DNA of 64,000 bases, from contig NZ_AP022573.1 of the NCBI RefSeq assembly GCF_010729105.1, positions 3,162,001-3,226,000 of the forward strand. The letters run 5' to 3'. Source of the DNA: Mycobacterium saskatchewanense. Its GTDB lineage: Bacteria > Actinomycetota > Actinomycetes > Mycobacteriales > Mycobacteriaceae. Of the stretch, positions 11,812 to 21,404 are shown one piece after another. The notes under the pieces were generated by a model. It was given only the letters and a program-made list of their open reading frames with translations, was not told the origin of the DNA and did not search any database. The position numbers and the translations under genes are program-made. Positions within the stretch are counted from its first letter, which is position 1, and every line of letters begins with the position of its first letter.

Positions 11812-14622
11812 CTAGCCCTTCTTGGCGGCCCGCTTGGCCGCCGATTTGGCCGGGGCCTTACGGACGGCCTTCTTGGCGGGCCGCTTCGCCGGGCCGCGGG
11901 CGCGCCGGTCGGCCAGCAGCTCGGCGGCGCGCTCGTCGGTGATCGACATGACGTCGTCGCCCTTGCGCAGGCTCGCGTTGGTCTCGCCGTCGGTGACGTA
12001 CGGCCCGAATCGGCCGTCCTTGATCACCATCGGCTTGCCCGACGCCGGGTCGTTCCCGAGCTCGCGCAGCGGCGGCGCGGCGGCGCTCTGCCGACCACGC
12101 CGCTTGGGCTCGGCGTAGATCTTGAGCGCTTCCTCGAGCGTGATCTCGAAGATTTGGTCCTCGGTCGCCAGTGAACGAGAATCGTTGCCACGCTTCAGGT
12201 ATGGCCCGTAGCGGCCGTTCTGTGCGGTGATCTCCTCGCCCGTCGCGGGGTCGACGCCCACCACGCGCGGCAGCGACAGCAGCTTGAGCGCGTCCTCGAG
12301 GGTGACGGTCTGCAGGTCCATGCTGCGCAGGAGCGAGCCGGTGCGAGGCTTCGGGCCGGTCGGCTTCTTGCCCTTCTTCGCCGGGGCACCGGAGCTGCCG
12401 TCGTCGTCATCGTCGGTCTTGGGCAGCACCTCGGTGACGTACGGCCCGTACCGCCCGTCCTTGGCGACGATTTCGTGCCCGGTCTCGGGATCCACGCCCA
12501 GGACGCGGCCCTCCTGCGGGGTGGCGAACAGCTCCTCGGCCACCTCGAGAGTCAACTCGTCGGGCGTCAGGGAGTCATTGAGGTTGGCTCGCTGCGGCGT
12601 GCGTTCGCCGTCGTCGCCGGTCACCATGCGTTCCAGGTATGGGCCGTTCTTGCCCACCCGCACATAGACGGGGCGGCCCTGCGCGTCGTCAAACAGCTTG
12701 ATGGAGTTGACTTCCCGCGCGTCGATGCCCTCCAGGTTGACGCCCACCAGCTTCTTCAGCCCGCCGGAGCGGGCCACCGAGTCGGCCACGCCGTGGTCTC
12801 CGCCGAAGTAGAAGTTGTTGAGCCAGTTGGTCCGTTGCTCGTTGCCGGACGCGATGGCGTCGAGCTCGTCCTCCATGGCCGCGGTGAAGTCGTAGTCCAC
12901 GAGGCGGCCGAAATGCTGTTCCAGCAGCCCGGTGACGGCGAACGCGACCCATGAGGGCACCAGGGCGCTGCCCTTCTTGTGGACGTAGCCGCGATCCTGG
13001 ATGGTCTTGATGATCGACGAGTACGTCGACGGACGGCCGATGCCCAACTCCTCGAGCGCCTTGACCAACGACGCCTCGGTGTAGCGCGCCGGCGGGTTGG
13101 TGGCGTGCCCGTCCGGGGTGAGCTCGAGGGCCGCCAGCCGCTGCCCCTCCGTCAGCTGGGGCAGCCTGCTCTCGGCGTCGTCGGCCTCGCCGCCGGCCAG
13201 CTCGTCCACCGTCTCGACGTAGGCCTTCAAGAATCCGGCGAACGTGATGGTGCGCCCGCTCGCGGAGAATACGACATCTTGGTCCCCAGCCCGGCCCCCG
13301 ATTCGCAGGCTGAGCGTGGTGCCCCGGGCGTCGGCCATCTGCGAGGCCACCGTGCGCTGCCAGATGAGCTCGTAGAGGCGGAACTCGTCGCCGTCCAGCT
13401 CGCGGCGCACCGCGTCCGGCGTGGCGAAGGCGTCACCGGCGGGCCGGATCGCCTCGTGGGCCTCCTGGGCATTTTTCACCTTGCGGGTGTACTGCCGCGG
13501 CGACGGGGACACGTACTCCGCGCCGTACAGCTGGCGCGCCTGGGTGCGCGCGGCGTTGATCGCCGACTCCGACAGCGTGGTCGAGTCGGTACGCATATAG
13601 GTGATGTAACCGTTCTCGTAGAGCCGCTGGGCGATGCTCATCGTCCGCTCGGAGGAGAAGCGCAGCTTGCGGCCCGCCTCCTGCTGCAGCGTCGACGTCA
13701 TAAACGGCGCGTAGGGACGCCGGGTGTAGGGCTTCTCCTCCACCGACGCCACAGTCAGCTGTGCGCCCCGCAGGGCCGTGGCCAGCGCGGTCGCGCTCGC
13801 CTCGTCCAACACGGTCACCTCGTCGGCCTTGCGCAACTGCCCCAGGGAGTCGAAATCTCGTCCGGTGGCGACCCGGCGGCCGCCGACGCTGCTCAGCCGC
13901 GCGGCGAAGGTGGGCGGCGTGGCCTGCGGGTCGGACACGCTGGCGTCCAGCTGCGCGACGATGTCCCAATAGGACGCGCTGCGGAACGCCATGCGGTCGC
14001 GCTCGCGCTGAACGATGATCCGGGTGGCCACCGACTGCACGCGGCCCGCCGACAGCCGGGGCGCCACCTTCTTCCACAGGACCGGGCTGACCTCGTAGCC
14101 GTACAGCCGGTCCAGGATGCGGCGGGTCTCCTGCGCGTCGACCAGGTCGATGTCGAGGTCGCGGGGGTTTTCCGCGGCCTCCAGGATCGCGGGCTCGGTG
14201 ATCTCGTGGAAAACCATCCGCTTGACCGGGATGTTCGGCTTGAGGGTCTGCAGCAGGTGCCACGCGATGGCCTCGCCCTCGCGGTCACCATCCGTCGCCA
14301 GGTAGAGCTCGTCGACGTCCTTGAGCAATCCCTTGAGCTCGGTGACGGTGCTCTTCTTCTCCGGGCTGATGATGTAGAGCGGCTCGAAATCGTGGTCGAC
14401 GTCGACGCCCAGCCTGGCCCACGGCTCGGACTTGTACTTCGCGGGCACGTCGGCCGCGGCGCGGGGGAGGTCGCGGATGTGACCGCGCGAGGATTCCACG
14501 ATGTAGCTGGAGCCGAGGTAACCCGCCAGTTTGCGCGCCTTGGTCGGCGACTCGACGATGACGAGTCTCCGACGGCTCCCATTTGGGCCGCTCGTGCGGT
14601 CCTTTACCTTCGGGTCAGCCAA
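11812..14622 (-). CDS. topA: DNA topoisomerase I (type IA)
   Basis: A 936-residue type IA topoisomerase that relaxes negative supercoils. The Toprim domain starts at IVESPTKARK and carries the acidic DGDREGEAIAW motif. The active-site tyrosine lies in YITYMRTDST. The C-terminal half holds several GRYGPY-type repeats (KDGRYGPYV, QNGRYGPYL, KDGRFGPYV) in place of zinc fingers, and the tail is Lys/Ala-rich, as in other mycobacteria. The start codon is TTG. It is convergent with the adenylyl cyclase gene, 3 bases apart. Confidence 0.97.
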   Translation of the reverse strand: MADPKVKDRTSGPNGSRRRLVIVESPTKARKLAGYLGSSYIVESSRGHIRDLPRAAADVPAKYKSEPWARLGVDVDHDFEPLYIISPEKKSTVTELKGLLKDVDELYLATDGDREGEAIAWHLLQTLKPNIPVKRMVFHEITEPAILEAAENPRDLDIDLVDAQETRRILDRLYGYEVSPVLWKKVAPRLSAGRVQSVATRIIVQRERDRMAFRSASYWDIVAQLDASVSDPQATPPTFAARLSSVGGRRVATGRDFDSLGQLRKADEVTVLDEASATALATALRGAQLTVASVEEKPYTRRPYAPFMTSTLQQEAGRKLRFSSERTMSIAQRLYENGYITYMRTDSTTLSESAINAARTQARQLYGAEYVSPSPRQYTRKVKNAQEAHEAIRPAGDAFATPDAVRRELDGDEFRLYELIWQRTVASQMADARGTTLSLRIGGRAGDQDVVFSASGRTITFAGFLKAYVETVDELAGGEADDAESRLPQLTEGQRLAALELTPDGHATNPPARYTEASLVKALEELGIGRPSTYSSIIKTIQDRGYVHKKGSALVPSWVAFAVTGLLEQHFGRLVDYDFTAAMEDELDAIASGNEQRTNWLNNFYFGGDHGVADSVARSGGLKKLVGVNLEGIDAREVNSIKLFDDAQGRPVYVRVGKNGPYLERMVTGDDGERTPQRANLNDSLTPDELTLEVAEELFATPQEGRVLGVDPETGHEIVAKDGRYGPYVTEVLPKTDDDDDGSSGAPAKKGKKPTGPKPRTGSLLRSMDLQTVTLEDALKLLSLPRVVGVDPATGEEITAQNGRYGPYLKRGNDSRSLATEDQIFEITLEEALKIYAEPKRRGRQSAAAPPLRELGNDPASGKPMVIKDGRFGPYVTDGETNASLRKGDDVMSITDERAAELLADRRARGPAKRPAKKAVRKAPAKSAAKRAAKKG

Positions 14623-14816
14623 CTACGCTTACGCTCCATCTCTTGTCCGGCCCCCCTGTGAGACCGCCCTGCAGGAAGAATGACAGGCCGCCGTCGAAAA
14701 TTCCGCGGAAATCTCAGGTACGACGGCGTTCCCTCGCCCTCGGGCACCTGACAATTTCGCACCCCTGGGCGGGCCGACGCAAACCGGATGCCGGAAACGC
14801 AGATCCTATCCGGCCG

Positions 14817-15407
14817 TCATACCCGGGGCCACATGGGCGCTGCGTCGGCGCCCGCCGGGGCGTCGCCCACGTTCTCTACCAGGCGCGACAGCCGGCGGCG
14901 GCCACTGATGCGAAGCGCCGGACGACCGCCGCGGGTGCCGATCAGCGTGGGCGCGATACCCACCCGCATCAAGGCGGACGCCAGCGGGGAATGGGTGTCG
15001 GGCGCGTGCGGGTCCAGTCCTAATAGATAGTGGTCGCCTTCGGGGGCGCCGGCCGCCAGCGTCCACGCCCGCAGCTCGCGCGGCCCGGGCAGCCAGCGCG
15101 TCGGCACCGTCTTGACCGCGCCGCGCGTCCATTCGGCGGCGATGTCGACCAACGAGGATTCCACCGCCGTCCGCACCAGTGGGGTGTCCTCGTCGGTGCG
15201 GCCGACCTCCGGGACCAGGCCCGCCTCGCGGATCATCTCGGCCAGCGCCGTGGCGCGCCACAGCTGGTCCACGACCACCGAGAGCCGCGCCCCCTGCCCG
15301 CCCCGGGCGCCGACCAGAACGATCTGGCCCGTGGCCGCCAGCACCCCGGAGAGATCGGCGACCGCGGGGGGCACCGACTCCGCCGTGAAGAAGGACAGCT
15401 GGCTCAC
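14817..15407 (-). CDS. Conserved hypothetical protein (Rv3647c-like)
   Basis: A 196-residue soluble protein with no catalytic motif that I recognise. The N terminus MSQLSFFTAESVPPAVADL leads to a segment GQIVLVGARGGQGARLSVVV that resembles a nucleotide-binding beta-loop. The gene lies between cspA and topA on the same strand, an arrangement conserved in mycobacteria. Function unknown. Confidence 0.75.
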   Translation of the reverse strand: MSQLSFFTAESVPPAVADLSGVLAATGQIVLVGARGGQGARLSVVVDQLWRATALAEMIREAGLVPEVGRTDEDTPLVRTAVESSLVDIAAEWTRGAVKTVPTRWLPGPRELRAWTLAAGAPEGDHYLLGLDPHAPDTHSPLASALMRVGIAPTLIGTRGGRPALRISGRRRLSRLVENVGDAPAGADAAPMWPRV

Positions 15408-15474
15408 GTCACCGACAGTAGGCCAGGTCGCGCGTCCGTGCCTTCAGGTAACCGGCGCGGCTTCGGCGCGAAAC

Positions 15475-15517
15475 GAAAACCCCCCGGCGGGCCCGCTGGG
15501 CGGGCCGCACGGGGGGC
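15475..15517 (-). terminator. Rho-independent terminator after cspA
   Basis: Reading the minus strand, a run of six C is complementary to a run of six G across an inner stem made from GCGGCCCGC and GCGGGCC, and the hairpin is followed by TTTTCGTTT. It sits 23 bases past the cspA stop codon, separating cspA from the downstream hypothetical gene. Confidence 0.8.
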
Positions 15518-15539
15518 GTCCGTGGAGTTCTTGCTCGTC

Positions 15540-15743
15540 TCAGACGGAGCGGACTCCGGTGGCCTGGGGCCCCTTAGGGCTGTGGCCGATCTCGAACTCG
15601 ACCTTCTGGTTTTCTTCGAGGGTGCGGAAGCCCGAACCCTGGATCTCCGTGTAGTGGACAAAAACATCTGCGGAACCGTCTTCGGGGGCAATGAACCCGA
15701 AACCCTTCTCCGCGTTGAACCACTTCACAGTTCCCTGTGGCAT
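15540..15743 (-). CDS. cspA: Cold-shock protein CspA
   Basis: A 67-residue cold-shock domain protein that binds single-stranded RNA/DNA. RNP-1 (KGFGFI) and RNP-2 (VFVHY) motifs are both present, and [17 protein letters not shown] is the standard N terminus. An upstream in-frame start would add 12 basic residues but lacks support; GAAAGATCGAGAG precedes the chosen ATG. The gene has its own terminator and a structured 5' leader. Confidence 0.97.
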   Translation of the reverse strand: MPQGTVKWFNAEKGFGFIAPEDGSADVFVHYTEIQGSGFRTLEENQKVEFEIGHSPKGPQATGVRSV

Positions 15744-15772
15744 CTCTCGATCTTTCCTTTTCTTCTGGGTGC

Positions 15773-15795
15773 GGGGCATCGCCTTTCGATGCCCC
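15773..15795 (-). promoter_or_regulatory. Hairpin in the cspA 5' leader
   Basis: GGGGCATCG (15773-15781) and CGATGCCCC (15787-15795) form a perfect 9-bp stem with a 5-base loop, 29 bases upstream of the cspA start codon on the transcribed strand. The minus-strand loop contains AAAGG. It could act as a leader RNA element controlling stability or translation; that is inference from its place before a cold-shock gene. Confidence 0.5.
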
Positions 15796-15985
15796 GGGCC
15801 TTTACGACCGCCATACCTCGCTCAGTCGCCGGAACTTCACCCGACCGATTAACCTCGCAGGAACCGCGGCCGCAACGTCGATCCTGCGAAAGTTTGACAC
15901 GAACACAGAAGCTGCGACCGCAACCATCCAACCATGTTCGCCGCGTCGGCGACAGACTTGTGTGATGCGCTGATGTTAGGAGGAT

Positions 15986-18319
15986 GTGAAGTTGGCGAGT
16001 TTCGGCAGCGACCTGCTCGCCGTCGCGCTCGCCGGTACCGCGACCGGTGAGCACCCGCTGCGCCACGTCGCCGAACTTCCCGCGCGCGGCGGCCGCCCGC
16101 ACGGGTGGCCGGAATGGGCGGAGCCGGACGTGATTCGGGCCTTCGCCGACCGCGGCATCGGCTGCCCGTGGTCGCACCAGTCCGCGGCCGCGCAGCTGGC
16201 CCACGCCGGCCGCCATGTGGTGATCAGCACCGGCACCGCGTCGGGCAAGTCGCTCGCATATCAGCTCCCGGTTCTCAACGCCCTTGCCACGGATCCGCGG
16301 GCGCGGGTGCTTTACCTGTCGCCCACGAAAGCGCTCGGTCACGACCAGTTGCGCGCCGCGCACGCGCTCACCACCGCGATCCCACGGCTAAACGATCCTC
16401 GTTTTGCGGTCGCCCCCACCGCCTACGACGGTGACAGTCCCAGCGAGGTGCGCCGCTTCGCCCGTGAACGGTCCCGCTGGTTGTTCTCCAACCCCGACAT
16501 GATCCACCTGTCGATGCTGCGCAACCACGCCCGCTGGGCGGTGTTCCTGCGCGGGCTGCGGTTCGTGGTGGTCGACGAATGCCATTACTACCGGGGCGTT
16601 TTCGGTTCCAACGTAGCGATGGTGTTGCGGCGCCTGTTGCGGTTGTGCGCGCGATATTCCGCCGCCCCGACCGTGGTCTTCGCCAGCGCCACAACGGATT
16701 CGCCGGGCGCGACGGCCGCCGAGCTGATCGGGTTCCCGGTCGAGGAGGTCGTCGAGGACGGCTCCCCGCAGGGCGCGCGGACGGTCGCGTTGTGGGAGCC
16801 CGCGCTGCGCGCCGACCTCACCGGGGAGAACGGCGCACCGGTGCGTCGCTCCGCCGGCGCGGAGGCGGCCCGCGTGATGGCCGACCTGATCGCCGAAGGA
16901 GCGCAGACGCTGACGTTCGTCCGGTCGCGCCGGGCCGCCGAACTCACCGCACTGGGCGCACAGGGACGGCTTGCCGACATCGCGCCGGACCTGTCGGACA
17001 AGGTGGCGTCGTACCGGGCCGGCTACCTCGCCGAGGACCGCACCGCGCTGGAGCGCGCGCTGGCCGAGGGCCGGTTGCGCGGCCTGGCCACCACGAACGC
17101 GCTGGAGCTCGGGGTCGACATCGCCGGCCTGGATGCCGTCGTGCTTGCCGGTTTCCCCGGAACGGTCGCCTCGTTCTGGCAGCAGGCCGGCCGGTCGGGC
17201 CGCCGCGGCCAGGGTGCGCTTGTCGTGCTGATCGCCCGCGACGACCCGCTGGACACCTATCTGGTGCACAACCCCGCCGCATTGCTGGGCAAGCCGGTCG
17301 AACGAGTGGTGATCGATCCCGCCAACCCCTACCTCCTCGGCCCCCAATTGCTATGCGCCGCAACAGAACTTCCCTTAGACGACGCCGAGGTACGCGATTT
17401 CGGCGCCACCGACGTGGCCGCGAGGCTGGTCGACGAGGGCCTGCTGCGGCGACGCAACGGCAAGTACTTCCCCGCGCCCGGGCTGCAACCGCATGCGGGT
17501 GTGGACATCCGGGGCTCGACGGGCGGGCAGGTCGTCATCGTCGAGGCCGACACCGGCCGGTTGCTGGGCAGCGCCGGCGTCGGCCAGGCGCCGGCCTGCA
17601 TCCACCCGGGAGCCGTTTACCTGCACCAGGGCGACAGCTACGTCGTCGACTCGCTGGACCTGCAGGACCAGATCGCGTTCGTCCACGCCGAGGATCCCGG
17701 CTATGCGACGTTTGCGCGCGAGGTCACCGACGTCACCGTCACCGGCCCCGGCGAACGTGTGGCCTACGGACCGGTCACCCTCGGCCTGGTGCCGGTGACG
17801 GTCACCAACCAGGTGATCGGTTACCTCCGCCGCCGCCTCGACGGAGAGGTGATCGACTTCATCGAACTCGACATGCCGGCCAATACGCTGCCGACCACCG
17901 CCGTGATGTACACGATCACGCCGGAGGCTTTGTTGGACAACGGGATTGACATGCCACACATCCCGGGCTCGCTGCACGCCGCCGAGCACGCGGCGATCGG
18001 CCTGCTGCCGCTGGTGGCCAGCTGCGACCGGGGCGACATCGGCGGCCTGTCCACCGCCGTCGGGCCCGACGGGCTGCCCAGCGTCTTCGTCTACGACGGC
18101 CACCCGGGCGGCGCGGGGTTCGCGGAACGCGGCTTTCACCAGGCCCGCACCTGGTTGGGCGCAACAGCCGCGGCCATCGAGGCGTGCGAATGTCCGCGGG
18201 GCTGCCCGTCGTGCGTGCAGTCACCCAAATGCGGCAACGGCAACGACCCGCTGGACAAGGCCGGGGCGATCCGGGTGCTGCGCCTCGTGCTCGGGCAGCT
18301 GGGGCGCTGCGCGGGCTGA
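15986..18319 (+). CDS. Superfamily II DNA helicase with DUF1998 C-terminal domain (SftH/MrfA/YprA type)
   Basis: A 777-residue helicase. Motif I is STGTASGKSLAYQ, motif II is DECH (VVVDECHYYRG), and motif VI is QQAGRSGRRGQG. The C-terminal DUF1998 region ends in a tetracysteine cluster CECPRGCPSC. Relatives are M. smegmatis SftH, a 3'-5' DNA translocase, and B. subtilis MrfA, a mitomycin-repair helicase, so a DNA-repair role is likely. The annotated GTG lies only 2 bases after AGGAGG; TTG at 15992 has better spacing and may be the true start. Confidence 0.9.
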   Translation: MKLASFGSDLLAVALAGTATGEHPLRHVAELPARGGRPHGWPEWAEPDVIRAFADRGIGCPWSHQSAAAQLAHAGRHVVISTGTASGKSLAYQLPVLNALATDPRARVLYLSPTKALGHDQLRAAHALTTAIPRLNDPRFAVAPTAYDGDSPSEVRRFARERSRWLFSNPDMIHLSMLRNHARWAVFLRGLRFVVVDECHYYRGVFGSNVAMVLRRLLRLCARYSAAPTVVFASATTDSPGATAAELIGFPVEEVVEDGSPQGARTVALWEPALRADLTGENGAPVRRSAGAEAARVMADLIAEGAQTLTFVRSRRAAELTALGAQGRLADIAPDLSDKVASYRAGYLAEDRTALERALAEGRLRGLATTNALELGVDIAGLDAVVLAGFPGTVASFWQQAGRSGRRGQGALVVLIARDDPLDTYLVHNPAALLGKPVERVVIDPANPYLLGPQLLCAATELPLDDAEVRDFGATDVAARLVDEGLLRRRNGKYFPAPGLQPHAGVDIRGSTGGQVVIVEADTGRLLGSAGVGQAPACIHPGAVYLHQGDSYVVDSLDLQDQIAFVHAEDPGYATFAREVTDVTVTGPGERVAYGPVTLGLVPVTVTNQVIGYLRRRLDGEVIDFIELDMPANTLPTTAVMYTITPEALLDNGIDMPHIPGSLHAAEHAAIGLLPLVASCDRGDIGGLSTAVGPDGLPSVFVYDGHPGGAGFAERGFHQARTWLGATAAAIEACECPRGCPSCVQSPKCGNGNDPLDKAGAIRVLRLVLGQLGRCAG

Positions 18320-18343
18320 CCGGCGCATACGCGCCCCGGTCAG
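18316..18343 (+). terminator. Stem-loop at the end of the helicase gene
   Basis: CTGACCGG (18316-18323) pairs with CCGGTCAG (18336-18343), extended by CGC/GCG with a two-base bulge and an ATAC loop. The hairpin includes the stop codon. It has no U-tract, which is common for mycobacterial terminators. Confidence 0.5.
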
Positions 18344-18819
18344 TTGCAGGGCCCCGGATCGCGAGTCACGCCGACCGACCCCTCGACGGTCGACATCCAC
18401 CGATCGCGGCCACGACAACTGCCCGGACCCACGCTCCCCCGCCGCCGAAGGAGCGCTCGCGTTTCGCTGCAGCGGGCGAACGGCCGGATCACGCGAGCCG
18501 TTCCCAGGCCCGTCCAATCCGGGCGTACGATCCAACTACTCAAAACGCATTGTTGATGATCGCGCTTGTCATCATCGCGCATTCGTGCGGTGTCTACGTG
18601 GATTTTGCTTCAGTCCGCCCGACTGAAAATTCCGAAATTCGGTTCCGCGCGAGCATGATTGGGCGTTTATATACTTGAGGGCACCAAATCCACACAAGAT
18701 CCTTCTTAAGGCATGATCCCGTCATGCTGAGGCTTGGTTCGGTTTCGTGCGCGGGGCCGGACGTCGATCAGGTTGCCCTTGCTTATTCGGCACACGCCTA
18801 TCGCCGTAAACTCGACGCC
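18344..18819. other. Intergenic region with a candidate promoter
   Basis: No supported gene in this stretch. GC content drops around 18540-18720. TATACT at 18670-18675 is a good -10 candidate for the downstream gene; no clear -35 is seen. M. tuberculosis, as I recall, has a PE gene near here, but no PE-type N terminus is visible. Confidence 0.4.
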
Positions 18820-19857
18820 ATGGCCCACGACTGGTTGCTCGTGGAGACGCTCGGGGGTGACCCCGCCGTAGTGGCGCAGGGGCGGCAACTGAAGAACCTC
18901 GTCCCGATCACCACGTTCATGCGCCGCAGCCCGCACCTCTCCGCGGTTCGCACGGCGATCGCGGAGACGGCGCAGACGAGCCAGAGCATGACCAGCATTA
19001 CCCCGAAGCGCGATCGGGTCATCCGGACCGAACCGGTGGTGATGTCCGACGGTTACCTGCATGGGGTGCATGTGTGGACCGGCCCGGCCGACGACGAACC
19101 ACCCGAGCGGCCCCTGCCCGGGCCGTTGAAGTGGGACCTGACCCTCGGGGTGGCCACGGACACCCGGGAATCGCTGGTCAACAGCGGCAAGAACCCCGAG
19201 GTCGAGGTGACCTTCGGCCGGGCTTTCGCGGAGGACCTCCCGTCGCGGGAGCTCAACCCGAACGAAACCAAGGTGCTGGCCATGGCGGTCAAGGCCAAGC
19301 CCGACCAGACGATCTGCAGCACATGGGATCTCACGGACTGGCGAGGAAATCCCATTCGCATCGGCTTCGTCGCGCGCACGGGCCTGGAACCGGGTCCGGA
19401 CGGCAACGAACACTTGATCGCCCGGGCGATCAACTGGCGCGCCGAACTCAAGGGCCCGGCGGTGTCCACCGACGACCTGGCCCAGCGGATCCTCAGCGGA
19501 CTCGCGCAGGCGGGGGTGCACCGCGCACTCGTCGACCTGAAGAACTGGAACCTCCTGAAGTGGCTCGACGAGCCGTGCCCCTTCTACGACTGGCGCGGCA
19601 GCAACGCCGAGCGGCCGTGGGTACATCCCTACGACGAGCACTTGATGTTCGCGATGGCAACGGAATTCGCCAACGGCGCCACCAGTCAGGTCCTGCGGAT
19701 GCGCGGCCACGAGGTCGATTGGGTGCCGGTGCATGTCACGGTCAACAGGGTGGAGCTCGAACCCGACGTCTATGCGGGGCTGATCTCCCTGCGATTGCCC
19801 AGCGATGAGGAACTCGCCGCCGCCGGGCTGCCCAAGCCCCCGCGGGACGAGGCCTAA
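18820..19857 (+). CDS. Conserved sensor-like protein (Rv3651-like)
   Basis: A 345-residue soluble protein without membrane segments or recognisable catalytic motif. The ATG at 18820 (MAHDWLLVETLGG) gives the length of M. tuberculosis Rv3651; the frame is open to an ATG at 18724 that would add 32 residues and lies nearer the candidate promoter at 18670. I recall the M. tuberculosis protein being described as built of PAS/GAF-like domains, suggesting ligand sensing, but this cannot be verified from sequence alone. The stop overlaps the convergent radical SAM gene by 4 bases. Confidence 0.75.
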   Translation: MAHDWLLVETLGGDPAVVAQGRQLKNLVPITTFMRRSPHLSAVRTAIAETAQTSQSMTSITPKRDRVIRTEPVVMSDGYLHGVHVWTGPADDEPPERPLPGPLKWDLTLGVATDTRESLVNSGKNPEVEVTFGRAFAEDLPSRELNPNETKVLAMAVKAKPDQTICSTWDLTDWRGNPIRIGFVARTGLEPGPDGNEHLIARAINWRAELKGPAVSTDDLAQRILSGLAQAGVHRALVDLKNWNLLKWLDEPCPFYDWRGSNAERPWVHPYDEHLMFAMATEFANGATSQVLRMRGHEVDWVPVHVTVNRVELEPDVYAGLISLRLPSDEELAAAGLPKPPRDEA

Positions 19858-21404
19858 CCCACCACCGGCAGCAGTCGCCGCGCGGCCACGGACAGCCGCT
19901 GCCCGCTCAGCTGCGGCCAGGCCTGCACCGCGCAGAACGGCGCGCACTGGTCCTGCGTTGAGCGGGTTCCGACGTGCACGCAACACTGCAGCAGCCGTTC
20001 CTCGATCATCGTCGACATGTCCATGAACGGCTTGACCGTGAGGCGGACCACCCGCTCGCCGAGCAGGCGCCTCAACCGGCTCCGCCGCCCGGGCAGCGCG
20101 CCGGAAGCCACCGTCAGCAACGTGCCGATGCCCAGGTCGCAGCTCTCGCAGATCATTTGCCACACCTCGGACATCTGCGGGTGCGACAGCGACGACTGCT
20201 CGGAGAGCAACCCCAGCAGCGATTCGCGGACGGCCAGCCGCAACTCGCGGGGAATGTCGCTGTCGGCGATCCGGTTGGCTACCAGGCCGAGCCGGTCCTT
20301 GAGGTTGTCGTGGCCGATCAGGCCGACCAGTGAGCGCCATTGCCCGCCGTCGTCGCGGAGTAGGTAACCGACCGAGCAGCAATGCGGGTGTGAACACGGC
20401 AGGGCGGTCAGATCCCGCCAGGTCACGAGTCCTCCGGTTTGCGGCCCCAGTCGCTTCAGCACACCTGTATGGGTGAGCCTGCGGGCGGCGTCGATGGATC
20501 CCGAACGGCCCGAACCGAATTGCGGCTGAATGCACACCCCGCCGACGTAGGGGGTGTCCAGGGCGAGCCTTACGATGTCCCCGAGCTCGCCGTCGTTGAC
20601 GTCCAGCGCAGCCGTCATCACGAGGGTCGTGAAGACTTCCCGCTCGGACAGCCGCCGCAGCGCATCGCGCTTCGCGCGGCGCAGGTCGCCGCCGCGGTGA
20701 TATCGGTGCGCGGCCTCCGACAACCCGTCGTACTGCAGGTAGACCTCGGCGCGTTCCCGATGTTCGGTGAGCAAGTCCAGCAGCCGGTCGTCCTGACCGA
20801 TTCGTAACCCGTTGGTATTGAGCAGGATTCGTGTGATGGGCCGCGCGCTGAGCTCGACAAGCAGTTCGGCGAGCTGTGGGTGCAGGGTTGGTTCGCCGCC
20901 GCTGAGCATCAGCACGTCAAGGCGGCCGTTCTCGCGCGCGAGGCGCTGATCGACATTGGCCAGCACGTCGCGGACCGCGACGACGTTGCGCAACTCGGGC
21001 GAGGAGTCGGCGAAGCAGGTCGGACAGCGCAGGTTGCACGTCTCGGCGATGTCTTCCAACAGGATGCAGGTGTGTTGGGTCTGCATCTGCGGTAGGCCGC
21101 GCAGATACGCCGACGGAATGGGGTCGAAATTTCCGGCCACGTCCGGCGTGTGTGACTTGGTGGGTGCCGTCCACTCTTCAAGGTAGGCAAGGATTTCGGG
21201 ATCTTCGTCATAGAGGGTTGCCACGCGCCCGTGCGTCCGGCAGCCGCGTTCCAGCCACACCTGCCCGTCGTCGCGCACCGCCAGCCAGCCGCTGAGCCGC
21301 TCGACGTCACGCAGCGGACGGTCGGGGTGCTGAGCGTGGCAGTGCGGGCAGAACGCGTTGACGTACCGGTGTATCCGGTCGCCGCGCAGGCCCATGCCGG
21401 TCAT
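19854..21404 (-). CDS. Radical SAM enzyme of the MJ0619/Tes-like type
   Basis: A 516-residue radical SAM protein. The N-terminal module has CPHC (C19, C22) and CRTHG (C55), a probable rubredoxin-like site. The [4Fe-4S] motif CNLRCPTC (C123, C127, C130) is preceded by YLRGLPQMQTQHTCILLEDIAE and followed by MLSGGEPTLHP. More cysteines lie in PCSHPHCC, CESCDLG, CCVHVGT and CAPFC, enough for auxiliary clusters. This arrangement is that of archaeal Tes/MJ0619, which joins lipid chains by C-C bonds in tetraether lipid synthesis. ATG 21404 overlaps the stop of the upstream gene; the long upstream open frame is a shadow. The substrate here is unknown. Confidence 0.85.
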   Translation of the reverse strand: MTGMGLRGDRIHRYVNAFCPHCHAQHPDRPLRDVERLSGWLAVRDDGQVWLERGCRTHGRVATLYDEDPEILAYLEEWTAPTKSHTPDVAGNFDPIPSAYLRGLPQMQTQHTCILLEDIAETCNLRCPTCFADSSPELRNVVAVRDVLANVDQRLARENGRLDVLMLSGGEPTLHPQLAELLVELSARPITRILLNTNGLRIGQDDRLLDLLTEHRERAEVYLQYDGLSEAAHRYHRGGDLRRAKRDALRRLSEREVFTTLVMTAALDVNDGELGDIVRLALDTPYVGGVCIQPQFGSGRSGSIDAARRLTHTGVLKRLGPQTGGLVTWRDLTALPCSHPHCCSVGYLLRDDGGQWRSLVGLIGHDNLKDRLGLVANRIADSDIPRELRLAVRESLLGLLSEQSSLSHPQMSEVWQMICESCDLGIGTLLTVASGALPGRRSRLRRLLGERVVRLTVKPFMDMSTMIEERLLQCCVHVGTRSTQDQCAPFCAVQAWPQLSGQRLSVAARRLLPVVG

